Positions 34,890 through 43,707 are shown, counted from the first letter of the stretch. The stretch is 64,000 bases of DNA from Neobacillus bataviensis LMG 21833 (GCF_000307875.1 NZ_AJLS01000043.1:1-64000), one strand, 5' to 3'. Notes: a model not told the origin generated them from the sequence alone. Made by a program: numbers and translations.

Positions 34890-35024
34890 TCAATTCCAGC
34901 TTTTTTCTAATTTACTAATGTAATTAATTACTAACACGAAACAAACAAAAGGGATAACTCCTAGATATCTGACTCCTAAAATAGATTTATCTACCAAAAA
35001 TAAAACTACAACTAATAGAATCAT
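34890..35024 (-). CDS. Putative 44-residue membrane peptide
   Basis: A short frame, MILLVVVLFLVDKSILGVRYLGVIPF..., has two hydrophobic segments and ends with ISKLEKSWN. It stops 38 bases before the YczI-like start and its stop codon overlaps a possible ATT start of that gene. The nearest GGAG is 19 bases upstream of the ATG, so translation is doubtful. It could be a real small protein or the 5' part of a disrupted gene. Confidence 0.3.
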   Translation of the reverse strand: MILLVVVLFLVDKSILGVRYLGVIPFVCFVLVINYISKLEKSWN

Positions 35025-35153
35025 TGCAATTGATACTTACAACGACTCCTCAACTAATCTACTCCGTTACTTGAATATCCCCCAAAACCAGCACCTGTTA
35101 AAGTAAAGCCTCCGATGGTAGAGCATGGCAATCTACGTACCTTCACAAAATAT

Positions 35154-36041
35154 CTATTCCATATACTTCTTATAATTTCGTTTTAACAAACTTTTAAAAT
35201 CTAGTTCAGCAATTAGAACACTTATTAATAAGAGTATTGCGCCTAAATAACCTCTAGATGTAAGAGTTTCGCCCGTGAAAATGAAAGCAAACATAGAGGA
35301 GAAAACAGGTTCTAATGTAAAAATGAGACCTGCATGAGTTGGACTGGTATGTTGCTGGGCAATGATTTGAACAATGAAAGCAATTCCCGTACAAAATATA
35401 CTTAATGCCAAGATTGCAAACCATGACTCATAATTGTCGGGAAGTTTTGGTTTTTCCATAAAAATAGAGAAAATAATACTAAACAGTCCAACAAAACCAA
35501 GTTGTAAAACTCCAAGAGAAATGGCATTTACTTGCTTAGCCACTGCTCCTGTAATCATGATATGAACTGCATAGAATAAAGCACATAGAATACAAAAAAG
35601 ATCACCAAAACCTATCTTAAATTGGTCATGTAAGGTTAATAGACCTACTCCTACTATTGATAAAACAATTCCGAAAACAACTTTTTTTTCAGGTGTTTGT
35701 TTTAAGAATACAGAAGATAATAATGGTATAAATATGACCGTGAGACTAAATAAAAAACCAGCATTCGAGACGGATGTATACTTCGTACCGAAAGTCGCAA
35801 ACACATAAACAATAAACAAAATAAACGATAATATAAAAGCATATTTTACTGTTTTAAAATCAGTCTTAATTAAGTGCTTGTAAAATACAATCCCTGATAA
35901 AAGAAATGCAAGAGTGAATCGTAATGTGATTAAATTATATTCTTGCAGATAGTCGAGACCAATTTTAGTAAGTAAAATCGATCCACCCCAAAAAAATGTA
36001 ATCATTAGCAGCATTAAATCAGCTCTAAGTTGTATTTTCAT
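35154..36041 (-). CDS. EamA/DMT-family transporter
   Basis: The 295-residue protein has ten membrane helices in two EamA repeats (about residues 8-135 and 150-285), as in drug/metabolite exporters of the RhaT/YdcZ superfamily. The opening LMLLMITFFWGGSILLTKIGL and the second-repeat end FTLEPVFSSMFAFIFTGE are typical. It probably exports amino acids or metabolites; substrate unknown. GAGGGAAAATAG precedes the ATG. It is a single gene, with a different EamA protein at 48491. Confidence 0.85.
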   Translation of the reverse strand: MKIQLRADLMLLMITFFWGGSILLTKIGLDYLQEYNLITLRFTLAFLLSGIVFYKHLIKTDFKTVKYAFILSFILFIVYVFATFGTKYTSVSNAGFLFSLTVIFIPLLSSVFLKQTPEKKVVFGIVLSIVGVGLLTLHDQFKIGFGDLFCILCALFYAVHIMITGAVAKQVNAISLGVLQLGFVGLFSIIFSIFMEKPKLPDNYESWFAILALSIFCTGIAFIVQIIAQQHTSPTHAGLIFTLEPVFSSMFAFIFTGETLTSRGYLGAILLLISVLIAELDFKSLLKRNYKKYME

Positions 36042-36174
36042 CTATTTTCCCTCGTTTTTTCTTGAACTAAATGTCTAGTTTGATTCAAATTTATATCTCA
36101 AAATTTCATATGCAAATTGGTACTCATTTTAACCTACATTTTTAATGTTTGCGATCGAACCCATTAATAAATTT

Positions 36175-36612
36175 TTATATAGAAAAATAATAAAAATAAT
36201 GGGACTCCTTAATGAAGCCGATTTTTTCATAAAGCCTTTGTGCAGTCGTATTATCCGCGGCAGTTTCTAGGAAAAGTCCCTTTGCCCCTGTTTCTTTGGC
36301 TAATTCGATCGCCATTTTCATTAAGGATTCTCCCACACCTTTTCCCCGTGCTGTTTCCTTCACAAATAAATCATTTAATACCCATGAACGCTGCATACTT
36401 ACACTGGAAAATGAAGGATAAAGCTGTACAAAACCAAGCGGATTCAATCCATCAAGAGCGATAAAAGCAACAGACTCTTCGTTCAGAATTCTTTCTTGTA
36501 AAAACTTTCTTGCCCCTTCCATATCTGATTTTTGTTCATAAAACTGCCTGTACAAATCAAATAGTTCCGTTAAAGAATCAAGTTCATTTAGTGTGGCTTT
36601 TTGAATATGCAT
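36175..36612 (-). CDS. GNAT-family N-acetyltransferase
   Basis: This 145-residue enzyme has the GNAT fold. Motif A, VKETARGKGVGESLMKMA (about residues 88-105), binds the pyrophosphate of acetyl-CoA, and TAADNTTAQRLYEKIGF is the usual C-terminal motif B. It would acetylate a small amine or a protein N-terminus. GGGGGAAAATAAA precedes the ATG. The next gene on this strand is 22 bases upstream, so the two may be co-transcribed. The acceptor cannot be predicted. Confidence 0.87.
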   Translation of the reverse strand: MHIQKATLNELDSLTELFDLYRQFYEQKSDMEGARKFLQERILNEESVAFIALDGLNPLGFVQLYPSFSSVSMQRSWVLNDLFVKETARGKGVGESLMKMAIELAKETGAKGLFLETAADNTTAQRLYEKIGFIKESHYFYYFSI

Positions 36613-36633
36613 TTTATTTTCCCCCTGTTTTAA

Positions 36634-36924
36634 TTAGGTATAATAATTCCCATGAATCGCTGACTGAGCAAGATGCTCTTGTCCTTTTTTTACATAGATA
36701 TCATACTGCGTATTGTCTTTAAAGCGAACATCGATTCTTGAATTAAATGGGGATTTTGTTTGATATTTAACCCCAGCATGTTTTAACCTTGCAGCAACAG
36801 CAAAATATTGGTCATGCCCAAAAGCCGTATAGATCAATGTCCATCTTCTATTAAACATGATTTGAACGATTGAAATTAGGAAGGTTAGTAGCAATAGAAT
36901 AAATAATGCTTGATACATATTCAT
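36634..36924 (-). CDS. Hypothetical membrane-anchored protein
   Basis: I do not recognise this 96-residue protein. One hydrophobic helix (residues 5-24) is followed by a basic, soluble part with RWTLIYTAFGHDQYFAVAARLKHAGVKYQT and KDNTQYDIYVKKGQEHLAQ, which looks like a small alpha-beta fold. This pattern resembles small Bacillus proteins containing a DUF2007-like putative signal-transducing fold, but that is uncertain. GAGGGGGAATG precedes the start. It probably shares a transcript with the acetyltransferase. Confidence 0.6.
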   Translation of the reverse strand: MNMYQALFILLLLTFLISIVQIMFNRRWTLIYTAFGHDQYFAVAARLKHAGVKYQTKSPFNSRIDVRFKDNTQYDIYVKKGQEHLAQSAIHGNYYT

Positions 36925-37045
36925 TCCCCCTCATATTTGTTGCTCATATCGTTGAATCCACCATGGCACTTTTGCATCATTATTTACTATTCTGTACGTT
37001 TCATTTTATTCCTTTATGATTGGTGTTATTTTTTTTAGGAAAGCG

Positions 37046-37073
37046 AAAAAGCCTTGAAAGACCAAGGCTTTTT
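37046..37073. terminator. Bidirectional intrinsic terminator
   Basis: AAAAAGCCTTG and CAAGGCTTTTT form an 11-bp stem with a six-base loop. It lies about 100 bases after the stop of the glycine-rich gene on the minus strand. Confidence 0.85.
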
Positions 37074-37170
37074 CTGTAAACAGCAGGGCATACCAAACTA
37101 GGTTATTGTTTTTATTAGTAATTTCGTTTACAAAGTTGAATTTTGTTTTCGACTAAAGGTTGGTGGGTAT

Positions 37171-37527
37171 TCAACCCATGTGGCCATATCCACCATGAAC
37201 CGGGAATCCTCCCATTCCTCCATAGCCTGGGTATCCTCCCCAGCCGCCATATCCACCATGCCCTGGGTAACCTCCACCCCAGCCGCCATGCCATCCATGA
37301 CCCGGGTAACCTCCACCCCAGCCGCCATGCCATCCATGACCAGGGTATCCTCCTCCCCAGCCGCCATGCCATCCATATCCTGGGTATCCACCCATGCCGC
37401 CAAAACCTCCCATGCCTGGGTATCCGCCCATGCCTGGAAATCCACCTGTACCCATGCTGCCAAATCCACTCATTCCCGGAAAACCACCCATACCCATGCC
37501 TGTGTTAAATTGTCTCATATCGTTCAT
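37171..37527 (-). CDS. Glycine/tyrosine/tryptophan-rich repeat protein
   Basis: The 118-residue protein is about half glycine, with Pro, Tyr, His, Trp, Phe and Met making up most of the rest. Its centre contains three near-perfect 13-residue repeats, YPGHGWHGGWGGG, coded by 39-bp direct repeats, flanked by shorter GGxPGMGG units. It lacks a signal peptide and membrane segment. AAAGGAG precedes the ATG at a normal distance. Such Gly/Tyr/His-rich small proteins in spore formers are often coat or crust components, and aromatic-rich repeats suit cross-linking or phase separation. The assignment as a spore protein is inference only. Confidence 0.7.
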   Translation of the reverse strand: MNDMRQFNTGMGMGGFPGMSGFGSMGTGGFPGMGGYPGMGGFGGMGGYPGYGWHGGWGGGYPGHGWHGGWGGGYPGHGWHGGWGGGYPGHGGYGGWGGYPGYGGMGGFPVHGGYGHMG

Positions 37528-37637
37528 GTGAGCATCTCCTTTATATAGGTTACAGTCTAGACTATGTTGAAACCGTGAAAAGGCATAGGCGGATGTCCTG
37601 TTTTTTGTTAACTATTTGAGTTGGCTTAACCAAAAAC

Positions 37638-38912
37638 TTAAACAAAACCGTTTGAAATTAAATCTTTCCTTCGATACACACTTAACACAATCCCTATTAA
37701 GAAGGAATTTAACAAAACCGGCATTACCCCATAGCTTATAAAAGGCAATGCAATCGAAGTTTGCGGAAAGACTCCTAGGGTCATTCCAACGTTACAAGCC
37801 AGTTGCACCCCATAAAGGGCAATCGCACCAATCAGAAGCAGTTTAGCATAAGAATCATGTAGCTTATTGGATATGACAATAAATCTTACCATAATGAGGG
37901 AAAGAATGATGACCAGAGCAATCGCAAAAAGCCATCCGTAAATATAGGTTAAACTTACAAAAACAAAATCAGTATGAGCTTCCGGGATAAATTCCTTGTT
38001 CCCTGGGTGTCCAAACCAGCCCGCTTTTGACATTAATTCTTTTACTCGTAATGGTAGATATCCTGCCCCGTTTGCATATTTTTTGGGGTTTAAAAAGGCA
38101 AGAATTCTTACTAATTGATAAGTCTGAAGAAGTTGCCAAGAAATAAAACCAATAATCAGGACTAAACTAAAGGTTATTCCCGAAATAGACATCATTGTTT
38201 TCCTGCTAAATTTACTCCACCAAAGCATCACGAATACCATAACAGAGTACATAAAAATGATCACACTATGTGGAAAGTTTAAGAATAATAGGATTGGGAC
38301 GAAAAACAAAATAGCAAATTGCCAGATTTTAAGCTTCTCTATGGTAAAAAATGAAGCCCAGGCAAGGAAAAAGAATGGCAGAGACATTGAGCTTTCTAAT
38401 GTAATAATGGACGGGATCCTAATCATCGGTACCCCATTAATCATCGAATTAGAAAAAAACATGATGGCGAGCAAAAAGAGAACCCCTATGGAATAAAACA
38501 ACCATCCCTTTGATTTCCATTTGCGATAATCAAGAAACATGATTCCTATTGCGGCACCACCGCCGAATATTACCATAATGGTCTTACTGACGGAAAAATG
38601 TCTCTCGTCTATGTATCCAAGCGCAATCATCGGTAAAAACCCGAGTCCTAAAGTCGATGCCAATAGGAGGATCATGAACCAATCCACCTTTGGCTTGTGA
38701 AGCTTATTCATCTGTTTTCCTAACTTGCTGGGGCTACCCATTTGTTCAATTGCCTTTTCTTCGGCTTCTGCTTCGGTCAAACCCTTATCCATCCAGAGAT
38801 TCTTTGCTTCCTGTAAATGATAACCTAATTCATCAGAAACATATTTCTTTGCTTCCTTTGATTTAATTTGTTCTGTGACCTCATGTAAAAAAATATACTT
38901 TTTATTTGCCAC
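37638..38912 (-). CDS. SEDS (FtsW/RodA/SpoVE)-family protein with N-terminal HAAS/permease-prefix domain
   Basis: This 424-residue protein combines a soluble N-terminal helical domain (about residues 1-75, KKYVSDELGYHLQEAKNLWMDKGLTEAEAEEKAIEQMG, of the HAAS/permease-prefix type) with about ten membrane helices of the SEDS glycan polymerase family. The SEDS loop GWFG...PEAHTDFVF (Asp near 315) is kept, while the usual EE-x-G after it is replaced by TYIYG. The start is a GTG at 38912 behind GAGGGGTGA. It follows a PadR regulator by seven bases and an ECF sigma factor gene, so it is presumably made in response to a signal rather than as a housekeeping cell-division polymerase. Confidence 0.85.
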   Translation of the reverse strand: MANKKYIFLHEVTEQIKSKEAKKYVSDELGYHLQEAKNLWMDKGLTEAEAEEKAIEQMGSPSKLGKQMNKLHKPKVDWFMILLLASTLGLGFLPMIALGYIDERHFSVSKTIMVIFGGGAAIGIMFLDYRKWKSKGWLFYSIGVLFLLAIMFFSNSMINGVPMIRIPSIITLESSMSLPFFFLAWASFFTIEKLKIWQFAILFFVPILLFLNFPHSVIIFMYSVMVFVMLWWSKFSRKTMMSISGITFSLVLIIGFISWQLLQTYQLVRILAFLNPKKYANGAGYLPLRVKELMSKAGWFGHPGNKEFIPEAHTDFVFVSLTYIYGWLFAIALVIILSLIMVRFIVISNKLHDSYAKLLLIGAIALYGVQLACNVGMTLGVFPQTSIALPFISYGVMPVLLNSFLIGIVLSVYRRKDLISNGFV

Positions 38913-38919
38913 TTTGATC

Positions 38920-39327
38920 TCACCCCTCAAGTAATTCATGAAAAGCAAAGCGGTTTTTCGTCTGCTTCTTGGCCGCTTTTTGCAAGATTTTCCTTCCTTT
39001 ATCTGTTAATCGGTAATATTTAGCTTCCGATTCGTTCCAAGCTGCTTGGATGCATTGATTCTGTTCCAGCCGATGAAGGAGAATATAGAGAAATCCTTCG
39101 TTATCCTCAAATTTTCGGACTCCTCGTCCACGCAAAAGTTTTGCCAATTCGAAGCCGGTTTTTTCTTGGACAAGAAGCTGCATGACAGCGAATAAGATAT
39201 CCTCTTCATTTTCGTCCTGTTTGTTAATTTTTTCACGAATGTCTTTTCGATGCTTTTCGGTAAAATTCAACTGCGCAAAAGTAGTTCGATCCATCGATTT
39301 TTTTAAATTTTTTAAACGATCCTCCAT
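38920..39327 (-). CDS. PadR-family transcriptional regulator
   Basis: The 135-residue protein has a PadR-type winged helix (about residues 40-115) with the typical FLYILLHRLEQNQCIQAAWNESEAKYYRLTDKGRKILQ ending, preceded by about 40 extra residues. PadR genes are commonly followed by genes for HAAS-domain membrane proteins, as here. The start lies three bases after the sigma factor stop, so the genes are coupled. It may repress the operon or act on the SEDS gene by contacting its HAAS domain; that is inference. Confidence 0.82.
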   Translation of the reverse strand: MEDRLKNLKKSMDRTTFAQLNFTEKHRKDIREKINKQDENEEDILFAVMQLLVQEKTGFELAKLLRGRGVRKFEDNEGFLYILLHRLEQNQCIQAAWNESEAKYYRLTDKGRKILQKAAKKQTKNRFAFHELLEG

Positions 39328-39330
39328 GCC

Positions 39331-39864
39331 TTATGCCTCCAATCGTTCTTTCAAAAGTTCTTTCGCCCGTTTCAATCTCGTTTTCACTGTGTTATCACCC
39401 GAATCTGTAAGAACAGCGATTTCCCTTATCGGCAATTCCTCATAATAAAAGAGATAAATTACTTCCCGATACTTAATTGGAAGATTCATAATCGCCGCAA
39501 TCAATTGATCATCCTCTTCTTTTTGAATCACGACCTGCTCAACCATTTCCTTTTTCGTTTGACTGTTTGCCGGTTCTTCATCCGTCGTGACGACGTTCCT
39601 GTTATACCAGCTCTTCAAGTAGTCCTTGCAATGGTTAATGGCAATCCGCCATAGCCACGTCCGTAGCTTCGATTTACCGCTATATGTATGAAGAGATTTA
39701 TAACATTTGATAAAAATATCCTGGGTCAGATCCTCAGCAAGCCCTTTATTTTTCACATAAGAATAAACAAGCTGCAAGATCTCCTGCCCATAGCTGGTCA
39801 TAATTTCATCGATAAGTGCTTCCTTATCTTCAGTTTCTAACAATTCTGCTGTTAATTCTTCCAC
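39331..39864 (-). CDS. ECF-type RNA polymerase sigma factor
   Basis: This 177-residue protein has region 2 (about residues 20-90, with DLTQDIFIKCYKSLHTYSGKSKLRTWLWRIA) and region 4 (about 115-175, PIKYREVIYLFYYEELPIREIAVLTDSGDNTVKTRLKRAK) and no region 3, so it is an extracytoplasmic-function sigma factor of the SigM/SigV/SigW type. The start is a GTG at 39864 with GGAGGG upstream. No anti-sigma gene is adjacent; instead a PadR regulator and a HAAS-SEDS membrane protein follow. The HAAS-SEDS protein might take the anti-sigma or signal-sensing role. A matching promoter at 39888-39917 suggests autoregulation. Confidence 0.9.
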   Translation of the reverse strand: MEELTAELLETEDKEALIDEIMTSYGQEILQLVYSYVKNKGLAEDLTQDIFIKCYKSLHTYSGKSKLRTWLWRIAINHCKDYLKSWYNRNVVTTDEEPANSQTKKEMVEQVVIQKEEDDQLIAAIMNLPIKYREVIYLFYYEELPIREIAVLTDSGDNTVKTRLKRAKELLKERLEA

Positions 39865-39887
39865 TTCTGTCCCTCCTTGCTATTTCT

Positions 39888-39917
39888 TAGACGATTGATC
39901 CCTCATGGAAGTTTTTA
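39888..39917 (-). promoter_or_regulatory. Candidate ECF sigma promoter (autoregulated)
   Basis: The minus strand has AAAAAC at 39911-39916, a 17-bp spacer and CGTCTA at 39888-39893. This fits the AAC/CGTC class of B. subtilis ECF sigma factors such as SigM and SigV. It lies just before the sigma gene's ribosome site. Confidence 0.5.
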
Positions 39918-39957
39918 AAAATGGTACAAAAACTTGTTTTATTACATTTTCAACAAA

Positions 39958-39972
39958 TAGGAATTATTACGA
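39958..39972 (+). promoter_or_regulatory. Zur-box-like site upstream of ycgR
   Basis: TAGGAATTATTACGA matches the Zur box TCGTAAT-N-ATTACGA at 12 of 14 defined positions. It lies about 130 bp before the ycgR start, within the gap to the sigma operon. Confidence 0.65.
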
Positions 39973-40099
39973 TTTACTTTTAATAGTATAGTTATGTACC
40001 CAAATTATATACAGTTTGACGGATTTAGTTGTCATGAATCTACTAGATCATCATACTATTATTTTAGGAATTAATAGAGCTGAGGAGGGAATAATTATA

Positions 40100-41101
40100 G
40101 TGTATTACGTAACCAAGTTCATAAAAGATAGTTTCATCTTGCTATTATTTTGTCACTTTGTCTTCCTATTTCTTTTTGCAGAGTTAGTGAATAAGCTATC
40201 TTTATTCGGTAAAATCCCTGGCTCTTTTTTCAATGTGAATACCATTTTCCTCAGCATTATATTAGAAGCGATTCCGTTTATCTTGTTGGGTGTCTTTGTT
40301 TCAGCGATTATTCAGGCTTTTGTATCTGAAAATACGATTCAGAAGATCGTGCCTCGTAATGCATATTTGGCAGTTATTCCAGCTGCCTTAATCGGCATCC
40401 TATTTCCTATTTGTGAATGTGCGATTATTCCAGTTGTTCGCAGATTAATGAAGAAAGGAATGCCTGCACATGTAGGGATTGTTTTCATGCTAAGCGCTCC
40501 CATTATTAACCCTGTGGTATATGCGTCCACTTATTTTGCGTTTAAAAGTACGCCTTATATGGCAAATGCAAGAATGTTTGTTAGTTTTATCTGTACGATT
40601 GTCATTGGATTGATTGTTTATCATTTTTTCCGGAAAGCTGACATCTTACGGGTAGAGAAACACATTCATCAACACGATCACCATCATCCACAGAAAAATA
40701 AGCTGTTGACAACATTTTATCATGCTAGTGATGAACTTTTTGATATGGGAAAATTTTTATTAATTGGTGCGTTCTTGGCAAGTTTGTTTCAAGTCTTTTT
40801 CGATCGGAATGTGTTGTTGTCACTAGGGACAAGCACAACCGGCGCACCGGCAGTGATGATGGGCTTGTCGTATGTTTTGTCTGTCTGTTCCGCGGCTGAT
40901 GCCTTTATTGCTTCATCCTTTAGTTCTACTTTTACAAAAGGTTCGCTGCTTGCTTTTCTCGTATTTGGCCCAATGCTAGATATAAAAAACACGTTAATGC
41001 TATTTGCTTATTTTAAAAAGAGATTTGTCTTATTCCTTATGTTTGTCATCCCGATTGTCGTTTATATTTCAATCTCTATTTTTCAAGGAATCGTTTGGTA
41101 G
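40100..41101 (+). CDS. ycgR: YcgR-like permease (DUF318/YraQ family)
   Basis: The 333-residue membrane protein has about nine helices and belongs to the DUF318 permease family. Conserved features are PFILLGVFVSAII, the ICECAIIPVVRRL segment with two cysteines, and the second-half FGPMLDIKN. A histidine-rich loop HIHQHDHHHPQ (about residues 190-200) suggests metal binding. I chose the GTG at 40100, ten bases after GGAGGG; the TTG-type start at 40016 has no ribosome site. With YcgQ downstream and a Zur-box upstream it is probably zinc-related, perhaps a metal exporter or loader of secreted proteins. Confidence 0.83.
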   Translation: MYYVTKFIKDSFILLLFCHFVFLFLFAELVNKLSLFGKIPGSFFNVNTIFLSIILEAIPFILLGVFVSAIIQAFVSENTIQKIVPRNAYLAVIPAALIGILFPICECAIIPVVRRLMKKGMPAHVGIVFMLSAPIINPVVYASTYFAFKSTPYMANARMFVSFICTIVIGLIVYHFFRKADILRVEKHIHQHDHHHPQKNKLLTTFYHASDELFDMGKFLLIGAFLASLFQVFFDRNVLLSLGTSTTGAPAVMMGLSYVLSVCSAADAFIASSFSSTFTKGSLLAFLVFGPMLDIKNTLMLFAYFKKRFVLFLMFVIPIVVYISISIFQGIVW

Positions 41102-41113
41102 GAGGCGGTAGTA

Positions 41114-42043
41114 ATGAACAGAAAAAATATCAAAAAAAATTCTTATCACCATTTCATTAGAGGAGTTATTCTTGTTGGGTTTATGCTGCTGCTTTTGAAA
41201 CTACTCCTGACAAATCATATTACCCTGTTTATCGCACCGAAGATGAACGGCTTTATTTACTTTACTTTGTTTGTTTTTCTAATATTAGGGGTTCTTTTAA
41301 TCTTTCGTAGTACCTCTGAAGACAATACCTACTACGAGTGTGGGTGTGAGGGCGGACATTCCTATCCTAAGTCGATAGGTAAGAGCCTGTTCCTGTATTC
41401 GATTTTTATTATTCCTATTATAACAGGGCTACTTTTTGCCGATCATGTCCTTGGCAGTTCTGTGGCAAAAAATCGAACCCTGAAACTTGGCGCCGATTCA
41501 CAGAATATTTCTATCACTCAAACTGAAAAAAATAATAAAGATGTAGAAAAGAACCAATCCATTTCTGAACCAAGTCAACCTAATCCTATTTCCGATCCTT
41601 CATCCTCGGAAATGCCTGAACCATTAACACAAACGGAATATTCCTCATTAACAAACAAACTTATCCAGTCAACTAGTGTTAATGTAACAGATGCATCCTA
41701 CGTCCCGATGATCAATATTATTCAAGATAATTTAGATAAAATGATAGGAAAAACGATTACTGTTAAAGGATTTATCTATCGCGAAAAAAATTTCTTTCAG
41801 GATCAAATCGTTGTTGCTCGATATGGAATCACTTGCTGTGTGGCAGATGCCTCCGTATACGGAATAATGGCAAAGGGGAATGTGTCGGGCTTACCAAAAG
41901 ATAAATGGATCCAAGTAACAGGTACGATTGATCAAACTAAATACGATGGATCTAAAATTCCCATTATAAAAATACAGGATTATAAAATCATTTCTGTTCC
42001 CAAACAGCCATACGTTTATGATGCCGGGGTGAGAATAGATTAA
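41114..42043 (+). CDS. ycgQ: YcgQ-like protein (TIGR03943 family)
   Basis: This 309-residue protein has two to three N-terminal membrane helices (about residues 12-30, 40-65, 95-115), a Ser/Pro/Glu-rich linker and a C-terminal OB-like extracellular domain (about 190-309). The domain contains DKMIGKTITVKGFIYRE and RYGITCCVADASVYG, with the paired cysteines typical of the family. YcgQ and YcgR partner in Bacillus, and the 12-base gap here implies one transcript. The role is probably metal trafficking at the membrane; biochemical function is not known to me. Confidence 0.83.
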   Translation: MNRKNIKKNSYHHFIRGVILVGFMLLLLKLLLTNHITLFIAPKMNGFIYFTLFVFLILGVLLIFRSTSEDNTYYECGCEGGHSYPKSIGKSLFLYSIFIIPIITGLLFADHVLGSSVAKNRTLKLGADSQNISITQTEKNNKDVEKNQSISEPSQPNPISDPSSSEMPEPLTQTEYSSLTNKLIQSTSVNVTDASYVPMINIIQDNLDKMIGKTITVKGFIYREKNFFQDQIVVARYGITCCVADASVYGIMAKGNVSGLPKDKWIQVTGTIDQTKYDGSKIPIIKIQDYKIISVPKQPYVYDAGVRID

Positions 42044-42051
42044 TTTGAATT

Positions 42052-42078
42052 AAAAGAGCTTAGATTCTAAGCTCTTTT
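42052..42078. terminator. Bidirectional intrinsic terminator
   Basis: AAAAGAGCTTAG and CTAAGCTCTTTT form a perfect 12-bp stem with a three-base loop between the convergent ycgQ and adcB genes. Confidence 0.88.
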
Positions 42079-42085
42079 AGATTAC

Positions 42086-42955
42086 TTAATTGTCAAAAGA
42101 TCTTTTTTGCGAAACCTGAATAATTTTTCTGCTCCTCCGTTTTACTAACCTAGCGTAATGCTGAACCAGCTTCTGCACCAGTAACCCCACTAGTAAGATT
42201 ATGATTAAGATCAGCGTAATGGTAGCACCTGGAGGCGTTCCTAATTCGTAGGAAGAAACAAGGCCAGCATATATACTTACAATCGATGTACCTTCAGCCG
42301 TGAGAATGACCAATGTAAATCCTTTAGCAATGCGTATCGCGAAAGCCGCCGGTAGGACAAGGAGGGCAGAGACCAGTAATACGCCAATGGTTGGAATAAT
42401 CACCGAAATCGCCAGACCGGTGATTATACTAAATGAGAGAGAAAGCAAATTGGTATTAACCCCACTCGTATAGGCGGTGTCTTCATCAAATGTCATTAAA
42501 TACAAAGGTCTTTTAAGCATAATAAAATAAAGAAGAATACAAATGGTAACCACTGTTAATACCTTTACCTGTAATGGACTAATCGTCACGATGGAGCCAA
42601 ACAGGTATTGATCGATAGAAGTCGTATTCCCGCCATTACTGATACTCATCAGAAATAAGGCAAACGACAGTCCCGCAGCCATCAAGATAGCAATCGAGAC
42701 TTCTGAATAAGTTCTGTATGCCCGGCGCATATATTCAATCCCGATTGCACCGATGACGACTATTAAAATACTAGAAAAAGTGATATCGATATGAATAAAA
42801 AAACCAATGGCAACTCCTGAGAGTGAGATATGGGAAAGGGTGTCGGCCATTAATGCCTGCCGCCTTAGAATCAGGAAAACTCCTAATAAGGGAGCAATGA
42901 TCGCAATTACTCCTCCAGCCCATAAAGCCCGTTGCATGAATTCAAGACTAAGCAT
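42086..42955 (-). CDS. adcB: Zinc ABC transporter permease (AdcB/ZnuB)
   Basis: The 289-residue protein has about eight membrane helices of the manganese/zinc ABC-3 permease family. [27 protein letters not shown] near the N-terminus and the [21 protein letters not shown] segment near residue 195 are family landmarks. It overlaps the 3' end of the ATPase gene by 49 bases. I prefer the ATG at 42955 because GGGGG lies six bases upstream; the ATG at 42961 is too close. It would transport zinc supplied by AdcA. Confidence 0.9.
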   Translation of the reverse strand: MLSLEFMQRALWAGGVIAIIAPLLGVFLILRRQALMADTLSHISLSGVAIGFFIHIDITFSSILIVVIGAIGIEYMRRAYRTYSEVSIAILMAAGLSFALFLMSISNGGNTTSIDQYLFGSIVTISPLQVKVLTVVTICILLYFIMLKRPLYLMTFDEDTAYTSGVNTNLLSLSFSIITGLAISVIIPTIGVLLVSALLVLPAAFAIRIAKGFTLVILTAEGTSIVSIYAGLVSSYELGTPPGATITLILIIILLVGLLVQKLVQHYARLVKRRSRKIIQVSQKRSFDN

Positions 42956-43614
42956 TTCCATCCCCCATGTTCCCCCCTTTCTAATTGAAGTGTTTTTGTA
43001 AGATATGAATCTACCTCATCCTGATTATGCGTAACTATAATCACGGTTCTTCCATGCTCTTTTACTTGATGGGACAAAAATTCGTAGAACGCCTTTCTGC
43101 TGCTTGCATCCATTCCTGTCGTTGGTTCATCTAACACAAGTAAATCTGGTTCTGATGCTAAGGTCCGGGCAATACAAATTTTTTGTTTTTGCCCTCCGGA
43201 TAATGAGCCAATCTTATGGTGGCGAAACTCCCACATGTCTACCATTTTTAAGGCATTCTCTACTAATTGTGCATCCTGAGGGTTTAAACGCTTGAACCAC
43301 TTTCCTTTTTTAAATCTTCCTGAACGAACGAGTTCCAATACTGTACTGGGGAAGCCTGAATTAAAGGAGGCGATTTGCTGGGGGACATACCCAATTGTAA
43401 GATTTTCTCCATTTATGTTGGTTCTGCTTACTGATACTGTCCCTTCCCAAGGTTTAAGCAATCCAAGCAACAACTTAATTAATGTAGTTTTGGATGCACC
43501 GTTTTGTCCGGTTATGCCAACAAACTCCCCATTTTCGATATCAAATGAAACTCCGTTTAAGCTTGGCAAATGAGTATAGCCAAACACAATATTTCGAGCA
43601 GATGCAAGAATCAT
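42907..43614 (-). CDS. adcC: Zinc ABC transporter ATP-binding protein (AdcC/ZnuC)
   Basis: This 235-residue ATPase has Walker [10 protein letters not shown] (about residues 35-43), signature LSGGQKQKI and Walker [13 protein letters not shown]. The last Gly of the classical Walker A is Ser, a substitution that is common among zinc-uptake ATPases and should not abolish activity. The ATG at 43614 is preceded by GAGAG; a TTG three codons earlier is an alternative. The C-terminus extends beyond the usual end and overlaps the permease gene. It powers zinc uptake. Confidence 0.9.
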   Translation of the reverse strand: MILASARNIVFGYTHLPSLNGVSFDIENGEFVGITGQNGASKTTLIKLLLGLLKPWEGTVSVSRTNINGENLTIGYVPQQIASFNSGFPSTVLELVRSGRFKKGKWFKRLNPQDAQLVENALKMVDMWEFRHHKIGSLSGGQKQKICIARTLASEPDLLVLDEPTTGMDASSRKAFYEFLSHQVKEHGRTVIIVTHNQDEVDSYLTKTLQLERGEHGGWKCLVLNSCNGLYGLEE

Positions 43615-43663
43615 TTTTAACAACTCTCTTTCCTTTATTTTATAAGTCCTACCTAATACGAAA

Positions 43664-43707
43664 ACGAAAAAGTATATCGACTCGTTTTCGTTCGCACACT
43701 TTTTCGT
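43664..43707. repeat. Inverted repeat between adcA and adcC
   Basis: ACGAAAAAGT (43664-43673) and ACTTTTTCGT (43698-43707) are perfect 10-base arms around a 24-base centre that itself contains CGTTTTCG. It may be a partial terminator that raises adcA over adcC and adcB expression. It lacks the Zur pattern. Confidence 0.55.

Noticed and set aside
35060-35137. Galactokinase 3' fragment suggested by LTGAGFGG
   Set aside because: Only one short motif is seen in about 25 codons, not enough to call a pseudogene.
37115-37548. Several overlapping frames across the glycine-rich gene
   Set aside because: They arise from the 39-bp repeats; only the frame at 37171-37527 has AAAGGAG before an ATG and a biased, sensible composition.
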